From: Pontiellaceae bacterium
Lineage (GTDB): Bacteria; Verrucomicrobiota; Kiritimatiellia; Kiritimatiellales; Tichowtungiaceae
Assembly: GCA_029939835.1 (NCBI GenBank)
Contig: JAOZSE010000003.1
Coordinates: 1-40,918 of the forward strand
DNA: 40,918 bases
Direction: 5' to 3'
The notes beneath the pieces were generated by a model. That model made no database searches. It was not told the DNA's origin and saw only the letters and a list, made by a program, of their open reading frames with translations. This document shows positions 31,786-40,729 of the stretch, in pieces (within the stretch, counting starts at the first letter, position 1; the number at the start of each line of letters is the position of its first letter). The position numbers and the translations under genes are program-made.

Positions 31786-32637
31786 TCACTTCTCGAAGGA
31801 TCGCAGCAGCTTAATCTCATCCGTCCAGATGTCGGGCTGCGGGGTTTCTAAAATCAGTGGGATGCCGTTGAAGCGCGGGTCTTCCATGATGAAACGGAAG
31901 CAGTCGATTCCGATCAATCCTTTGCCGATGCTTTCGTGACGGTCAACGCGTGAGCCGAGGTCTTTTTTGGAATCGTTGAGGTGCATGCCTTTGAGGTATT
32001 TGAGCCCGACGATTTTGTCGAATTCATCAAAGGTGGTCGCGAACGCTTTTTCTGTGCGCAGGTCGTAGCCTGCTGCAAAAGCATGTGCGGTATCAATGCA
32101 GACGCCAACGCGCGTTTTGTCTTTGATCGGTTCAATCATTTCGGCGAGCTGCTCAAAACGGTAGCCCATGTTGGAACCCTGGCCCGCGGTATTTTCGATG
32201 ACGGCGGTAACGCCTTTGCTTTTTGCGAGCGCGAGGTTGATGGATTCAGCAATCGTGGCGAGGCATTCCTTTTCCGTGCATTTTTTCAGATGGCTTCCGG
32301 GATGAAAGTTGAGGCGGTCGAGACCGAGCTGTTCGCAGCGCTGCATTTCGTCGAAGAATGCAAAGCGTGATTTTTGCAGTCCTTCGGCTTCGGGATGGCC
32401 GAGGTTGATGAGGTAGCTGTCGTGCGGAAGAATCTGTCCGGCCGCGAATTCGCCGGCGCAGTTTTCGCTGAACGACTGGATGTTATTTTTGCTGAGCGGC
32501 GCGGCCTGCCACTGCCGCTGGTTTTTGGTGAACAGGGCAAAGGCGTTTGCGCCAATAGCATGGGCATTACACGGTGCATTTTCAATGCCGCCGCTGATGC
32601 TGACGTGCGCTCCGATCCATTTTTTTGCGGGTTTCAT
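31786..32637 (-). CDS. nfo: Deoxyribonuclease IV (endonuclease IV)
   Basis: Nfo cuts DNA at abasic sites in base-excision repair with three metal ions in a TIM barrel. The 283 residues include [14 protein letters not shown], the family segments [65 protein letters not shown] and a final LILETP, all of which supply metal ligands. The length is normal. It is transcribed away from the hydrogenase genes, with 121 bases between the two starts. Confidence 0.96.
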   Translation of the reverse strand: MKPAKKWIGAHVSISGGIENAPCNAHAIGANAFALFTKNQRQWQAAPLSKNNIQSFSENCAGEFAAGQILPHDSYLINLGHPEAEGLQKSRFAFFDEMQRCEQLGLDRLNFHPGSHLKKCTEKECLATIAESINLALAKSKGVTAVIENTAGQGSNMGYRFEQLAEMIEPIKDKTRVGVCIDTAHAFAAGYDLRTEKAFATTFDEFDKIVGLKYLKGMHLNDSKKDLGSRVDRHESIGKGLIGIDCFRFIMEDPRFNGIPLILETPQPDIWTDEIKLLRSFEK

Positions 32638-32758
32638 GTCACTATTGTTACGAAAAAGATCGGTTTTTTTAAACCTTCATCTTGTTCTGTTTCACCGGTT
32701 GACCTAATCTCTCCGCTCGCTGGTTTTAATCGGTATGCGTTTTGAGGAGAAGTTGACC

Positions 32759-34570
32759 ATGCTTAAAGAGGCAAAGATCAAAAAAATCTGTAAACGGTTC
32801 GGCAATGACCGTACACGAATGATGGACATCGTACGCGAGATCCAGCAGGAGTTCGGATATGTGCCGCCGAAATATTACGACCTCATTGCTCGCGAGGCGA
32901 ACACACATCGTGTGGAAGTTCAGAGCGTGGTTTCGTTCTACACCTTTTTGTCTGACCGCAAAAAAGGAAAGATCATCATCCGTCTGTGTGAGGACATTAT
33001 CGACAAGATGGCGGGAGCCGACGAGGTGGCTGCGGCGTTTGAGCGCGAGCTGGGTATTGCGTTCGGTGAAACCACGGACGACGGAAAATTCTCCCTTGAG
33101 TGGACCGCCTGCATCGGCATGAGCGACCAGGCACCCGCCGCGCTGGCCAATGACACGGTGCTGACGAACCTCACGCCGGAAAAGGTTCCGGAAATTATCC
33201 AGGCGCTGAAAAAGAAAGCTGATCCGCAGGTTCTGGTAACGGAATGCGGCGACGGCAACAATGCCGACCAGCTTATACAGACCATGGTGCAGAACAATAT
33301 CTGCGAACGCGGCGAAGTACTGCTGGGCGACTATGATTTGGAAGCGGGCCTCCGCAAGGCCATCGAGAAAACACCGGAAGAGGTGATTGAGGATGTCAAA
33401 AATTCCGGACTGCGCGGACGCGGCGGCGCTGGATTTCTGGTTGGCCTCAAATGGGAATTTACCCGTAACGCGCCGGGCGAAGATAAATATATACTCTGCA
33501 ACGCCGATGAAGGTGAGCCGGGCACCTTTAAGGATCGCGTGCTGCTTACGGAACGCCCCGACCTGGTGTTTGAAGGCATGACCGTGGCCGCCTTCGCCAT
33601 CGGTGCGCAGACCGGTATTGTTTATCTGCGGGCGGAATATGCCTACCTGCGCGCGTTCCTTGAGGACGTGCTGAACCGCCGCCGCGCGGCTGGACTGCTC
33701 GGCAACAATATCTGCGGCAAGGACGGCTTTAATTTTGATATCCGCATCCAGATGGGCGCGGGCGCATATATCTGCGGTGAGGAATCTTCGCTGATCAGCT
33801 CGTGCGAAGGTATGCGCGGCGATCCTTCCGACCGCCCGCCGTTCCCCGCGATTGCGGGCTACCGGGTTGCACCGACGGCCGTTAACAATGTCGAGAGTTA
33901 CTGCTGCGCGACGCGTGTTATGGATAAAGGGGCGGACTGGTTCTCAGGAATCGGCACGGAAAAAAGCGCGGGTACGAAGCTGCTGAGCGTCTGCGGCGAC
34001 TGCGAGCGTCCCGGTATTTATGAACTGCCGTTCGGCGTGACGGTGAATGAACTGCTTAAAAAGGTCGGCGCGGAAGATGCCGCCGCGATGCAGGTCGGCG
34101 GTCCGTCCGGCCAGATGATCAATCCCTCGCAGTTTGACCGCGCTATCAGTTTTGAAGACCTGCCGACCGGCGGCTCCATTATGGTGTTCAACAAGCAGCG
34201 CGACCTCCTCGAAGTCGTGGAAGCGTTCATGGAATTTTTTGCAGAGGAAGACTGCGGCTACTGTGTGCCGTGTCGGGTCGGCAATGTGCTGCTGCTCAAC
34301 CGCCTTAAGCAGATTCGCAACGGCAAAGGCGTCACCGAGGATATGGACTACCTGGAAAAACTGGGGAAGGCCACCAAGCGCATGAGCCGCTGCGGATTGG
34401 GACAGACCTCGCCCAACCCGATTCTTTCCACGCTCGAAAACTTTCGCCCGATTTACACCGAAGTGGTTCGGGATAACACCAGCGGGCTGCAAAAATCGTT
34501 TGACGTGCTGGAGGCGATGGAGCAGGCGAATGAGGTGACCGGGCGGCAATCCGTACTTTTTCACGCATAA
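32759..34570 (+). CDS. hoxF: NAD-reducing hydrogenase diaphorase subunit HoxF (NuoE-NuoF fusion)
   Basis: The 603-residue flavin subunit that passes electrons between FMN, NAD(H) and iron-sulfur clusters. The N-terminal 150 residues are NuoE-like but keep only Cys77 and Cys118; the partners expected at CxxxxC and CxxxC are Asp82 and Ser122, so a normal [2Fe-2S] cluster is unlikely. The NuoF part has the NADH/FMN motifs GLRGRGGAGFLVGLKWEF, CNADEGEPGTFKDR and GAGAYICGEESSLI and the [4Fe-4S] site DCGYCVPCRVG plus RCGLGQTSPNP. ATG 32759 follows GAGGAG at 9 bases; ATG 32735 is less likely. First gene of the hox operon, 56 bases before hoxU. Confidence 0.93.
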   Translation: MLKEAKIKKICKRFGNDRTRMMDIVREIQQEFGYVPPKYYDLIAREANTHRVEVQSVVSFYTFLSDRKKGKIIIRLCEDIIDKMAGADEVAAAFERELGIAFGETTDDGKFSLEWTACIGMSDQAPAALANDTVLTNLTPEKVPEIIQALKKKADPQVLVTECGDGNNADQLIQTMVQNNICERGEVLLGDYDLEAGLRKAIEKTPEEVIEDVKNSGLRGRGGAGFLVGLKWEFTRNAPGEDKYILCNADEGEPGTFKDRVLLTERPDLVFEGMTVAAFAIGAQTGIVYLRAEYAYLRAFLEDVLNRRRAAGLLGNNICGKDGFNFDIRIQMGAGAYICGEESSLISSCEGMRGDPSDRPPFPAIAGYRVAPTAVNNVESYCCATRVMDKGADWFSGIGTEKSAGTKLLSVCGDCERPGIYELPFGVTVNELLKKVGAEDAAAMQVGGPSGQMINPSQFDRAISFEDLPTGGSIMVFNKQRDLLEVVEAFMEFFAEEDCGYCVPCRVGNVLLLNRLKQIRNGKGVTEDMDYLEKLGKATKRMSRCGLGQTSPNPILSTLENFRPIYTEVVRDNTSGLQKSFDVLEAMEQANEVTGRQSVLFHA

Positions 34571-34626
34571 GAAACCGTTTAAACCGTTGAACGTTGAAAT
34601 CGTTAAAGACGTTGGGAGTAGAGAAT

Positions 34627-35334
34627 ATGGCGGACAAATTAAAATTTACAATTGATGGCGTCGAAGTGCAGGCCGAGCACGGACAGACGATCCTTGATGC
34701 GGCCGACGCGGCGGGAATCTATATTCCCCGGCTTTGCGCCCATCCCGACCTGAAACCGATCGGCAGCTGCCGTATCTGCACCGTGGTGGTGAACGGCCGC
34801 CCGCAGGCGGCGTGCGTTCAGCCGGCGGCTGAAGGTATGGTGGTGGAAAACGATACGCCGGAAATGCTGGAACACCGCCGCAATCTCATCGACATGATGT
34901 TTGTGGAAGGAAACCACTTCTGCATGTTCTGCGAGAAGAGCGGAAACTGCGAACTGCAGGCCATGGCCTACCGCTTCGGCATTACCGCGCCGCAATACCC
35001 GTCCCAGTTCCCGGACAAGGATGTGGACGCGTCCCATCCGGATGTGATGATGGATTATAACCGGTGCATCCTTTGCACGCGCTGTGTACGGGCGAGTCAG
35101 GAACTTGACGGCAAGAATGTCTTTCAGTCTATCGGGCGCGGCTTTGGGCGCAAGATCGGCGTCAATGGCAGACAGGCACTGGGGGACACGGATCTAAACG
35201 TGGACGACCGCGCGGCCGATCCTACTATCTGCCCGGTGGGCTGCATCATTAAAAAGCGGGTCGGCTTTGAAGTGCCGATCGGCGAACGGAAATTTGATCA
35301 TGAGCCGATCGGCTCGGAAATTGAGAAAGGTTGA
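34627..35334 (+). CDS. hoxU: Hydrogenase diaphorase subunit HoxU (NuoG N-terminus-like)
   Basis: The 235-residue electron-transfer subunit. It has a plant-type [2Fe-2S] ferredoxin domain (about 3-80; IPRLCAHPDLKPIGSCRICT, QAACVQP). The His/Cys-ligated [4Fe-4S] motif is NHFCMFCEKSGNCELQ. The C-terminal ferredoxin-like site is NRCILCTRCVR with CPVGCI. The length agrees with HoxU rather than full NuoG, which supports a hydrogenase and not complex I. ATG 34627 has GGGAG upstream; the frame's extension to 34594 is not needed. It ends 11 bases before hoxY. Confidence 0.94.
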   Translation: MADKLKFTIDGVEVQAEHGQTILDAADAAGIYIPRLCAHPDLKPIGSCRICTVVVNGRPQAACVQPAAEGMVVENDTPEMLEHRRNLIDMMFVEGNHFCMFCEKSGNCELQAMAYRFGITAPQYPSQFPDKDVDASHPDVMMDYNRCILCTRCVRASQELDGKNVFQSIGRGFGRKIGVNGRQALGDTDLNVDDRAADPTICPVGCIIKKRVGFEVPIGERKFDHEPIGSEIEKG

Positions 35335-35345
35335 GGAAAGCGGCT

Positions 35346-35891
35346 ATGTCTAAACCAAAAGTAGCAACAACTTCGCTGGCGGGATGCTTCGGCTGTCATA
35401 TGTCGCTGCTCGACATTGACGACCGTATCCTGCAGCTGATTGATCTGGTGGATTTCGATAAATCCCCGATCGACGATATCAAAACCTTCACTGACCGCTG
35501 CGCGATTGGCCTGATCGAGGGCGGCTGCTGTAACGAAGAGAACGTTCATGTGCTGCAGGAGTTCCGCAAGCACTGCGATGTCCTCATTTCCTTCGGCGAC
35601 TGCGCGACGATGGGCGGCATTCCCGCTATGCGTAACAACATTCCGCTGGCCGAATGTTTTGACGAGGCCTACCGCACCGGCGTGACGGTTTATAATCCGG
35701 ACGGTATCGTTCCCAATGATCCCGACCTTCCGTTGCTGCTGGACAAAGTCTATCCCGCCCACGAAGTGGTGAAGATTGACTATTTCCTTCCCGGTTGTCC
35801 GCCGTCGGCCGACACACTTTGGGCGGCGCTTACTGCGCTGCTGACCGGCCAGCCGGTTGAACTGCCGTACGAACTTTTGAAATATGACTAG
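35346..35891 (+). CDS. hoxY: [NiFe] hydrogenase small subunit HoxY
   Basis: The 181-residue small subunit carrying the cluster closest to the NiFe site. Cys ligands are seen in LAGCFGCHMSLLD, EGGCCNEEN, SFGDCATMGGIPAMRN and LPGCPPSAD, as in group 3 HoxY. It lacks the long C-terminal part with medial and distal clusters found in membrane hydrogenases. ATG 35346 follows GAGGA at good spacing. A REP-like repeat (35892-35944) separates it from hoxH. Confidence 0.95.
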   Translation: MSKPKVATTSLAGCFGCHMSLLDIDDRILQLIDLVDFDKSPIDDIKTFTDRCAIGLIEGGCCNEENVHVLQEFRKHCDVLISFGDCATMGGIPAMRNNIPLAECFDEAYRTGVTVYNPDGIVPNDPDLPLLLDKVYPAHEVVKIDYFLPGCPPSADTLWAALTALLTGQPVELPYELLKYD

Positions 35892-35944
35892 GTAGGGCCG
35901 CCTCGCCGAGGCGTCCGCGGACCGCTCGGCGAGTGGTTCCTGCC
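35892..35944. repeat. REP/BIME-like double hairpin, family D, inside hox operon
   Basis: GTAGGGCCGCCTCGCCGAGGCG, then ACCGCTCGGCGAGTGGT and a degenerate CTGC end. It begins directly after the hoxY stop and ends 24 bases before hoxH. Confidence 0.8.
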
Positions 35945-35968
35945 GGAAAGAATTGATGGAGAAATAAA

Positions 35969-37396
35969 ATGAGCGCAAAAAAAATTATTATTGAGCCGGT
36001 AACCCGCGTTGAGGGTCACGGTAAAGTCACTATTCTGCTGGATGAACAGCAGCAGGTAACCCAGGCCCGGCTTCATATCGTGGAATTCCGCGGTTTCGAG
36101 CGGTTTATCCAGGGCCGCCCGTACTGGGAAATTCCGGTGCTCGTGCAGCGCCTCTGCGGTATCTGCCCGGTCAGCCATCACCTCGCCGCCGCCAAAGCGA
36201 TGGACGGCATCATCGGTGTTGACCAGCTTACGCCGACGGCCGAAAAAATGCGCCGCCTGATGCACTACGGCCAGATGTTCCAGAGCCACGCGCTCCATTT
36301 CTTCCATCTTTGCTCGCCCGACCTGCTCTTCGGATTCGATGCCGATGTAGCGATCCGCAACGTCGTCGGCGTAGCCCGTAAGCACCCCGAGCTCGCGGTG
36401 CAGGGTGTGATGATGCGCAAATACGGCCAGGAAATCATCAAGGCCACGGCCGGGAAGAAAATTCACGGCACCGGCGCGATTCCCGGCGGTATCAACAAAA
36501 ACCTCAGCATCGCGGAGCGCGACGAATTGCTCAAAGATATTGACCAGATGATCGAATGGTCACGCGCGGCTCTTAAAATCGCCAAGGACTATACCTTCGA
36601 GCATCTTGAAGAACTCAAGGATTTCGGTTCGTTCGAATCCAATCACGTCTCGCTGGTCCGCAAGGACGGCGCGATGGATCTTTACCACGGGGATCTGCGC
36701 GCGATCACCGCCGATGGCGAAACGATCTTTGATCATCTGGACTATCAGGACTACTTCAAGTATATCGCCGAAGAGGTCCGTCCGTGGTCCTACATGAAAT
36801 TCCCGTTCATCAAAAGCATCGGCCCCGAAGACGGCTGGTACCGTGTCGGCCCGCTCTCGCGTATCAACGCCTGCGACTTCATTGACACACCCGAGGCTGA
36901 AGAAGCCCGCAAAGAATTCATGGCGGTAACGGACGGCAAGCCCAACAACCTCACCATGGCCTACCACTGGACACGCATGATTGAAGAGCTGCATTCTGCG
37001 GAGAAAATCCGCGACCTGCTCAACGATCCTGACCTTCAGGGCACCGATCTCGTGGTGAAAGGTGAACGGCGCGAGGAATCCGTCGGTCTCATCGAAGCAC
37101 CGCGCGGCACCCTGTTCCACCACTACAAAGTGGATGAGAACGATCAGGTGACGATGGCGAACCTCATTGTTTCGACCACGAACAACAACACCCCGATGAA
37201 TCTCGCGGTGGAAGGCGTGGCCCGCAAATACCTGAGCGGAACCGAGATTACCGAAGGCCTGCTCAACCATGTTGAAGTGGCGATTCGGGCATACGATCCG
37301 TGCCTTTCGTGCGCGACACACGCGCTCGGCAAAATGCCGCTCGAAATCGAGCTGCGCGATGCCGAAGGCGAACTGCTCGACCGTAAAGCGAGATAA
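35969..37396 (+). CDS. hoxH: [NiFe] hydrogenase large subunit HoxH
   Basis: The 475-residue catalytic subunit with the NiFe(CN)2CO site. The L1 motif is [10 protein letters not shown] (residues about 63-72) and the L2 motif DPCLSCATH (about 443-451). After the L2 His, the extension [20 protein letters not shown] (continuing to the C-terminus, 24 residues) should be removed by the maturation protease encoded next. With HoxF, HoxU and HoxY this makes a group 3d soluble, bidirectional NAD-coupled hydrogenase: H2 uptake with NAD+ or H2 release from NADH. No hyp maturation genes are in the window. Confidence 0.96.
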   Translation: MSAKKIIIEPVTRVEGHGKVTILLDEQQQVTQARLHIVEFRGFERFIQGRPYWEIPVLVQRLCGICPVSHHLAAAKAMDGIIGVDQLTPTAEKMRRLMHYGQMFQSHALHFFHLCSPDLLFGFDADVAIRNVVGVARKHPELAVQGVMMRKYGQEIIKATAGKKIHGTGAIPGGINKNLSIAERDELLKDIDQMIEWSRAALKIAKDYTFEHLEELKDFGSFESNHVSLVRKDGAMDLYHGDLRAITADGETIFDHLDYQDYFKYIAEEVRPWSYMKFPFIKSIGPEDGWYRVGPLSRINACDFIDTPEAEEARKEFMAVTDGKPNNLTMAYHWTRMIEELHSAEKIRDLLNDPDLQGTDLVVKGERREESVGLIEAPRGTLFHHYKVDENDQVTMANLIVSTTNNNTPMNLAVEGVARKYLSGTEITEGLLNHVEVAIRAYDPCLSCATHALGKMPLEIELRDAEGELLDRKAR

Positions 37397-37406
37397 ACGT
37401 TTTCAG

Positions 37407-37844
37407 ATGAAACGCATTCTTGTTATCGGCTACGGCAATCCGGGACGACTCGATGACGGGCTCGGCCCGGCGTTGGCCGAAAAAATCAGTACGCTCAATC
37501 TGCCGAATGTCTCAGTTGATTCCGATTATCAGTTGAACGTTGAAGATGCCGCGCAGGTTGCCGAACACGATCTGGTGATTTTGGCCGACGCTTCGACCGA
37601 TGCCGAGCCGCCGTTCACCTTTACGCCGCTGGAAGGGGAAAAAGGCGGGCTGTCGTTCAGTTCCCACAGCGTTAGCGCCCCGCAGCTGCTGGGGATGGTC
37701 GAAGAACTGTTTGGCAAACAGCCCGAAGCATGGGTGCTTGCAATCCGCGGATACGACTTCAATGAATTCGGCGAACGATTGTCGGCAAAGGCCGGGCAGA
37801 ATCTGGAAGCCGCCGTCGAATTCCTGAAAAAACGCCTACAATGA
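37407..37844 (+). CDS. hoxW: Hydrogenase maturation protease (HoxW/HyaD family)
   Basis: The 145-residue endopeptidase that trims the large-subunit C-terminus after nickel insertion. Family features are ILVIGYGNPGRLDDGLGPAL with the first Ni-sensing Asp, LVILADASTDA with the second acidic residue, SSHSVSAPQLLG with the conserved His and VLAIRGYDFNEFGE. Starting 10 bases after hoxH, it clearly serves HoxH. The frame is open upstream inside hoxH, but the ATG at 37407 gives the standard N-terminus; its ribosome site is weak, suggesting coupling to hoxH translation. Confidence 0.9.
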   Translation: MKRILVIGYGNPGRLDDGLGPALAEKISTLNLPNVSVDSDYQLNVEDAAQVAEHDLVILADASTDAEPPFTFTPLEGEKGGLSFSSHSVSAPQLLGMVEELFGKQPEAWVLAIRGYDFNEFGERLSAKAGQNLEAAVEFLKKRLQ

Positions 37845-37952
37845 CGACCGGGGGATTGCCCTCTTGTCACGGCGGAGCTCGAAAAGCGTAGACGGAAGCC
37901 TGAGTGAAATCCTATACTGCGTCACAACGATAAACCCCTCGGAGAAAACCCC

Positions 37953-38327
37953 ATGTCGTTGAACTACGCGATTGATCCGGAAAAGAAGCACGTCCACATT
38001 ACCGGTGAAGGCCCGTTAACCATGCCAGCCATGATTGCGGTTATTGACGAGGTGGCAGAGGATTCCTGCTTCGACTCAAACTTCAGCGTGATTTTTGACC
38101 TGACCGGAGCGGGATATACGGCGGAGCTGGCCGACGGGGACGCGTTTGTTTCAGCGCTTAAACGCAGGCTGGAAAATTTTCAGGGCCGGTTTGCCCTGAC
38201 GGTGCCCGAGTCGCTTCATTTTCTGGCTAAAATGTACTGTGTTCTTGCCAAGGTCGGCGGGTTTGACCGGATGCAGTGTTTTACCGATCTCGACGAAGCC
38301 AAAAAATGGTGCGGAGTGGCATCGTAA
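37953..38327 (+). CDS. Small STAS/SpoIIAA-like protein
   Basis: A 124-residue single-domain soluble protein. The pattern ITGEGPLTMPAMIAVIDEVA, DSNFSVIFDLTGA and MQCFTDLDEAKKW fits the STAS/SEC14-like hypothetical proteins that have a SpoIIAA fold. No phosphorylatable Ser/Thr position can be named with confidence. CGGAGA precedes the ATG. It stands alone about 110 bases after the hydrogenase protease and converges on the DUF454 gene. Confidence 0.75.
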   Translation: MSLNYAIDPEKKHVHITGEGPLTMPAMIAVIDEVAEDSCFDSNFSVIFDLTGAGYTAELADGDAFVSALKRRLENFQGRFALTVPESLHFLAKMYCVLAKVGGFDRMQCFTDLDEAKKWCGVAS

Positions 38328-38410
38328 TATCAAACGCTAAAACGCTCAGGTATATTTGTCCAATGCAGGATGCCTGCACTGCCTTTTAGCGAAAGTTTCA
38401 GAAAACGGCA

Positions 38411-38641
38411 TTACAGCCATTTTCTTTTTTTGTACTTCTGATACCACGCGCGCAGGCGGATAAACCATCGCTGCTTTTTGATCCATGCATTAAAGCGTTT
38501 TGAACAGCGCATAAACGCCGGGACGGCCATCGCGAAAAAAATGAATCCCGGCATGATCGGCAGCAGAATACCGATGATGCCGAGTGCGACGAATCCCAGG
38601 CCGGCTGTCAGCCAGAGGCCGCGATGGACGGTTTTAATCAT
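38411..38641 (-). CDS. Short DUF454 (YbaN-like) membrane protein
   Basis: The 76 residues have two hydrophobic stretches, LWLTAGLGFVALGIIGILLP and IMPGFIFFAMAVPAF, then CSKRFNAWIKKQRWF and a very basic end (YQKYKKRKWL). The N-terminal part matches DUF454, but family members are usually about 120 residues with two further membrane helices; these are missing here, with no sign of a frameshifted continuation. Function of the family is unknown. Confidence 0.75.
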   Translation of the reverse strand: MIKTVHRGLWLTAGLGFVALGIIGILLPIMPGFIFFAMAVPAFMRCSKRFNAWIKKQRWFIRLRAWYQKYKKRKWL

Positions 38642-38691
38642 GATTGGAATGTTGGAAAAGGGGGTGTTGGAGGAATGGCATGGAGCATGTT

Positions 38692-38740
38692 GTAGCCGAG
38701 GTCAGCAGACCTCGGTCCGCGCTCTGCGGAGCACGGCTAC
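38692..38740. repeat. REP/BIME-like double hairpin, family C
   Basis: GTAGCCGAGGTCAGCAGACCTCGG is a perfect GTAG-plus-hairpin unit. It is followed by CCGCGCTCTGCGGAGCACGG plus CTAC. Sister of 21550-21597. Confidence 0.85.
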
Positions 38741-38801
38741 AGTAATGTTTCAACCGTGATTCCAGCACTCCATCATTCCCGTACTCCATCATTCCATTCC
38801 C

Positions 38802-39854
38802 CTATGGGCATCTGCCCGGAAAGTTCAGGCCGAGCGTCGGATCAAGCCCGAACATGAGGTTCATGTTCTGCAGTGCGTTGCCTGCCTGACCCTTCATCAG
38901 ATTGTCGATATGCGAGATCACCCGAAGCCGGTTGTTCCGCTCGTCCACGTCCACCATCAGATTGCAGAAGTTGGTGCCTGCGACCTGCATGGTGCCGATA
39001 GCGACGCTGCTGTCAAAAATCTGCACGAACGGCTTGTCGGCGTAAAATGCTTTATAAACCTCCAGAAGTTGGGCGGCGCTCATGGTGTTGTTGAGGTCTG
39101 CATAGAGGCAGGAGAGGATGCCCCGGCAGATCGGAACCACCTGCGTGGTGAGAGTGATCTGTACAGCTTCGTCGGCCAGTTCGCTCAGCTCCTGCTCGAT
39201 TTCCACCCGGTGCTGGTGGCCGCTCAGTTTGTAGGCGTTCACCTGTTCGTATCGCGCGGGATAGTGAAACCCCGGGGCGGGCTTTTTACCCGCGCCGGAG
39301 ACGCCGGTCTTGCTGTCGCAGATGACGCTTTTGGGATGGATCAGTTTTTTCGCTGTGGCGGGCGCGAGGCCGAGAATACAGCTGACGGCGAAACAACCGG
39401 GATTTCCGGCCAGTTTTTGCTTTTTGCCGAACGGATGCAGTTCAGAAAGACCGTAAACTGTTTGCAGCAGCAATTCCGGCGCGGCGTGGTTTGGATCCAG
39501 TCCAATAAAGGAGGCATAGGTGCTGTATTTTTCCGGTGTGGCGAACCGGAAGTCGCCGCTGTAATCCACCACATGCGCGCCTTTTTCCAGTTCCGCGGCG
39601 GCAACCTTCATGCCGACGCCGTCGGGCGTGGCGAGAAAAACCGCATCATAGTTCGCCTGCGCTTTGGGATCGTCCGGCGCAACAATAACTTCATCACAGA
39701 ACCCGGTCAGGTGCGGATAGAGATCACTCATTTTTTTCCCGGTGTCGGCAACATCCACCAGACAGCCGAGCTCAAATTCCGGATGCCGCAGCAGCAGTTC
39801 GGTAATACCAACGCCGCCGTACCCGCCCGCCCCGATAATTTTTACGCTTTTCAT
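38802..39854 (-). CDS. argC: N-acetyl-gamma-glutamyl-phosphate reductase
   Basis: ArgC reduces N-acetylglutamyl phosphate with NADPH, the third step of arginine synthesis. The 350 residues include the Rossmann motif KIIGAGGYGGVGITELLLRH, FLATPDGVGM, the catalytic Cys in LAGNPGCFAVSC, SKTGVSGAGKKP, LSGHQHRVEIEQEL and VAGTNFCNLMVDVDE. ATG 39854 has GGAG at good spacing; ATG 39875 would place the ribosome site inside the gene. No other arg gene is adjacent. Confidence 0.95.
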   Translation of the reverse strand: MKSVKIIGAGGYGGVGITELLLRHPEFELGCLVDVADTGKKMSDLYPHLTGFCDEVIVAPDDPKAQANYDAVFLATPDGVGMKVAAAELEKGAHVVDYSGDFRFATPEKYSTYASFIGLDPNHAAPELLLQTVYGLSELHPFGKKQKLAGNPGCFAVSCILGLAPATAKKLIHPKSVICDSKTGVSGAGKKPAPGFHYPARYEQVNAYKLSGHQHRVEIEQELSELADEAVQITLTTQVVPICRGILSCLYADLNNTMSAAQLLEVYKAFYADKPFVQIFDSSVAIGTMQVAGTNFCNLMVDVDERNNRLRVISHIDNLMKGQAGNALQNMNLMFGLDPTLGLNFPGRCP

Positions 39855-40038
39855 TTTAAAATCTCCGTTAGCCATTTTTATGAATAATGCAGGCTAGAAA
39901 TATATTCAAGAGAGTGTACTATAACCTGTTTGTTCAGAGAGCCAAGAATGAAAGATAGGTGTGGGCGGAGCCGCCAAACCGGAAATTTGAACCGCGAAGA
40001 AACGCCAATGAGAGCGAATGAATATACAGCGGCATAAG

Positions 40039-40089
40039 GTAGGGCGATTTGCCGAAAGCGCCGCGGACGGCTCGGTGAGCCGTCCCTGC
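40039..40089. repeat. REP/BIME-like double hairpin, family D
   Basis: GTAGGGCGATTTGCCGAAAGCGCC then GGACGGCTCGGTGAGCCGTCC and a degenerate CTGC end. Sister of 26789-26864, lying between divergent argC and the phosphodiesterase gene. Confidence 0.8.
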
Positions 40090-40149
40090 CATTAGCGTTT
40101 ATTTTCGTTAATTAGCGGTTGAAGCTGAATTGGGAGTAATGTTTTAGAA

Positions 40150-40659
40150 ATGAAAATCGGAATCATAGCCGATACGCATGGACAGGTTGAGCTGGCCATC
40201 GCCGCCGCCCGCGAATTCATTTTTCGCGGGATTGAAGCCGTTTTCCACTGCGGCGATATCGGAACCGATATGGTGCTCACTGAAATGGCGGTGCTGTTTC
40301 AGGCACTCGATATTCCGATGTATGTGGTGCTGGGCAATACCGACCGTCATAGCGACCTCGAATTTTTCCCGGATAATATAGGTGTCAAATTCCTTGGCCG
40401 CTTCGGGCAAATGGATATGGCCGGGCGAAAAATCGCCATAATTCACAGCGATGACGAAGAGCGCTTTCAGGAAACGGTGGATTCCAGCGAATATGACTAT
40501 GTGCTCTACGGGCACACGCATGTCTGCCACGATGGGAAAACAGCCAGAACCCGCTTCGTGAACCCCGGTGCCGCCGGGCGGGGTATGCATCCCTCCTGCG
40601 CCGTCCTCGACCTCGTAGAGGATGAACTCGAATTCTTCACCATCCGCCGGAACGTATAA
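40150..40659 (+). CDS. YfcE/MJ0936-type metallophosphodiesterase
   Basis: A 169-residue calcineurin-like phosphoesterase. All metal motifs are present: IIADTHG (DxH), FHCGDIG (GD), VVLGNTDRH (GNxD), IIHSDD (His) and YGHTHVCHDGKT (GHTH), followed by VNPGAAGRG. This matches the small YfcE/MJ0936 phosphodiesterases; the natural substrate is not known for most members. Single gene, no obvious operon partner in the window. Confidence 0.92.
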   Translation: MKIGIIADTHGQVELAIAAAREFIFRGIEAVFHCGDIGTDMVLTEMAVLFQALDIPMYVVLGNTDRHSDLEFFPDNIGVKFLGRFGQMDMAGRKIAIIHSDDEERFQETVDSSEYDYVLYGHTHVCHDGKTARTRFVNPGAAGRGMHPSCAVLDLVEDELEFFTIRRNV

Positions 40660-40729
40660 GCTTCTGCAACTCGGGTTTTTCTTCACCCGCAGGTGAAACG
40701 CCCAATGAGGGCATCGGGCCTTTTCCCCT

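Noticed and set aside
32640-32758. Possible promoter or Rex site before hoxF (TTGTTACG, TTGACC)
   Set aside because: TTGACC has no -10 at acceptable spacing, and TTGTTA lacks its inverted half. Not strong enough to list.
38364-38385. TGCAGG-ATG-CCTGCA hairpin between the STAS-like and DUF454 genes
   Set aside because: A six-base stem with only a short T run nearby; too weak to call a bidirectional terminator.
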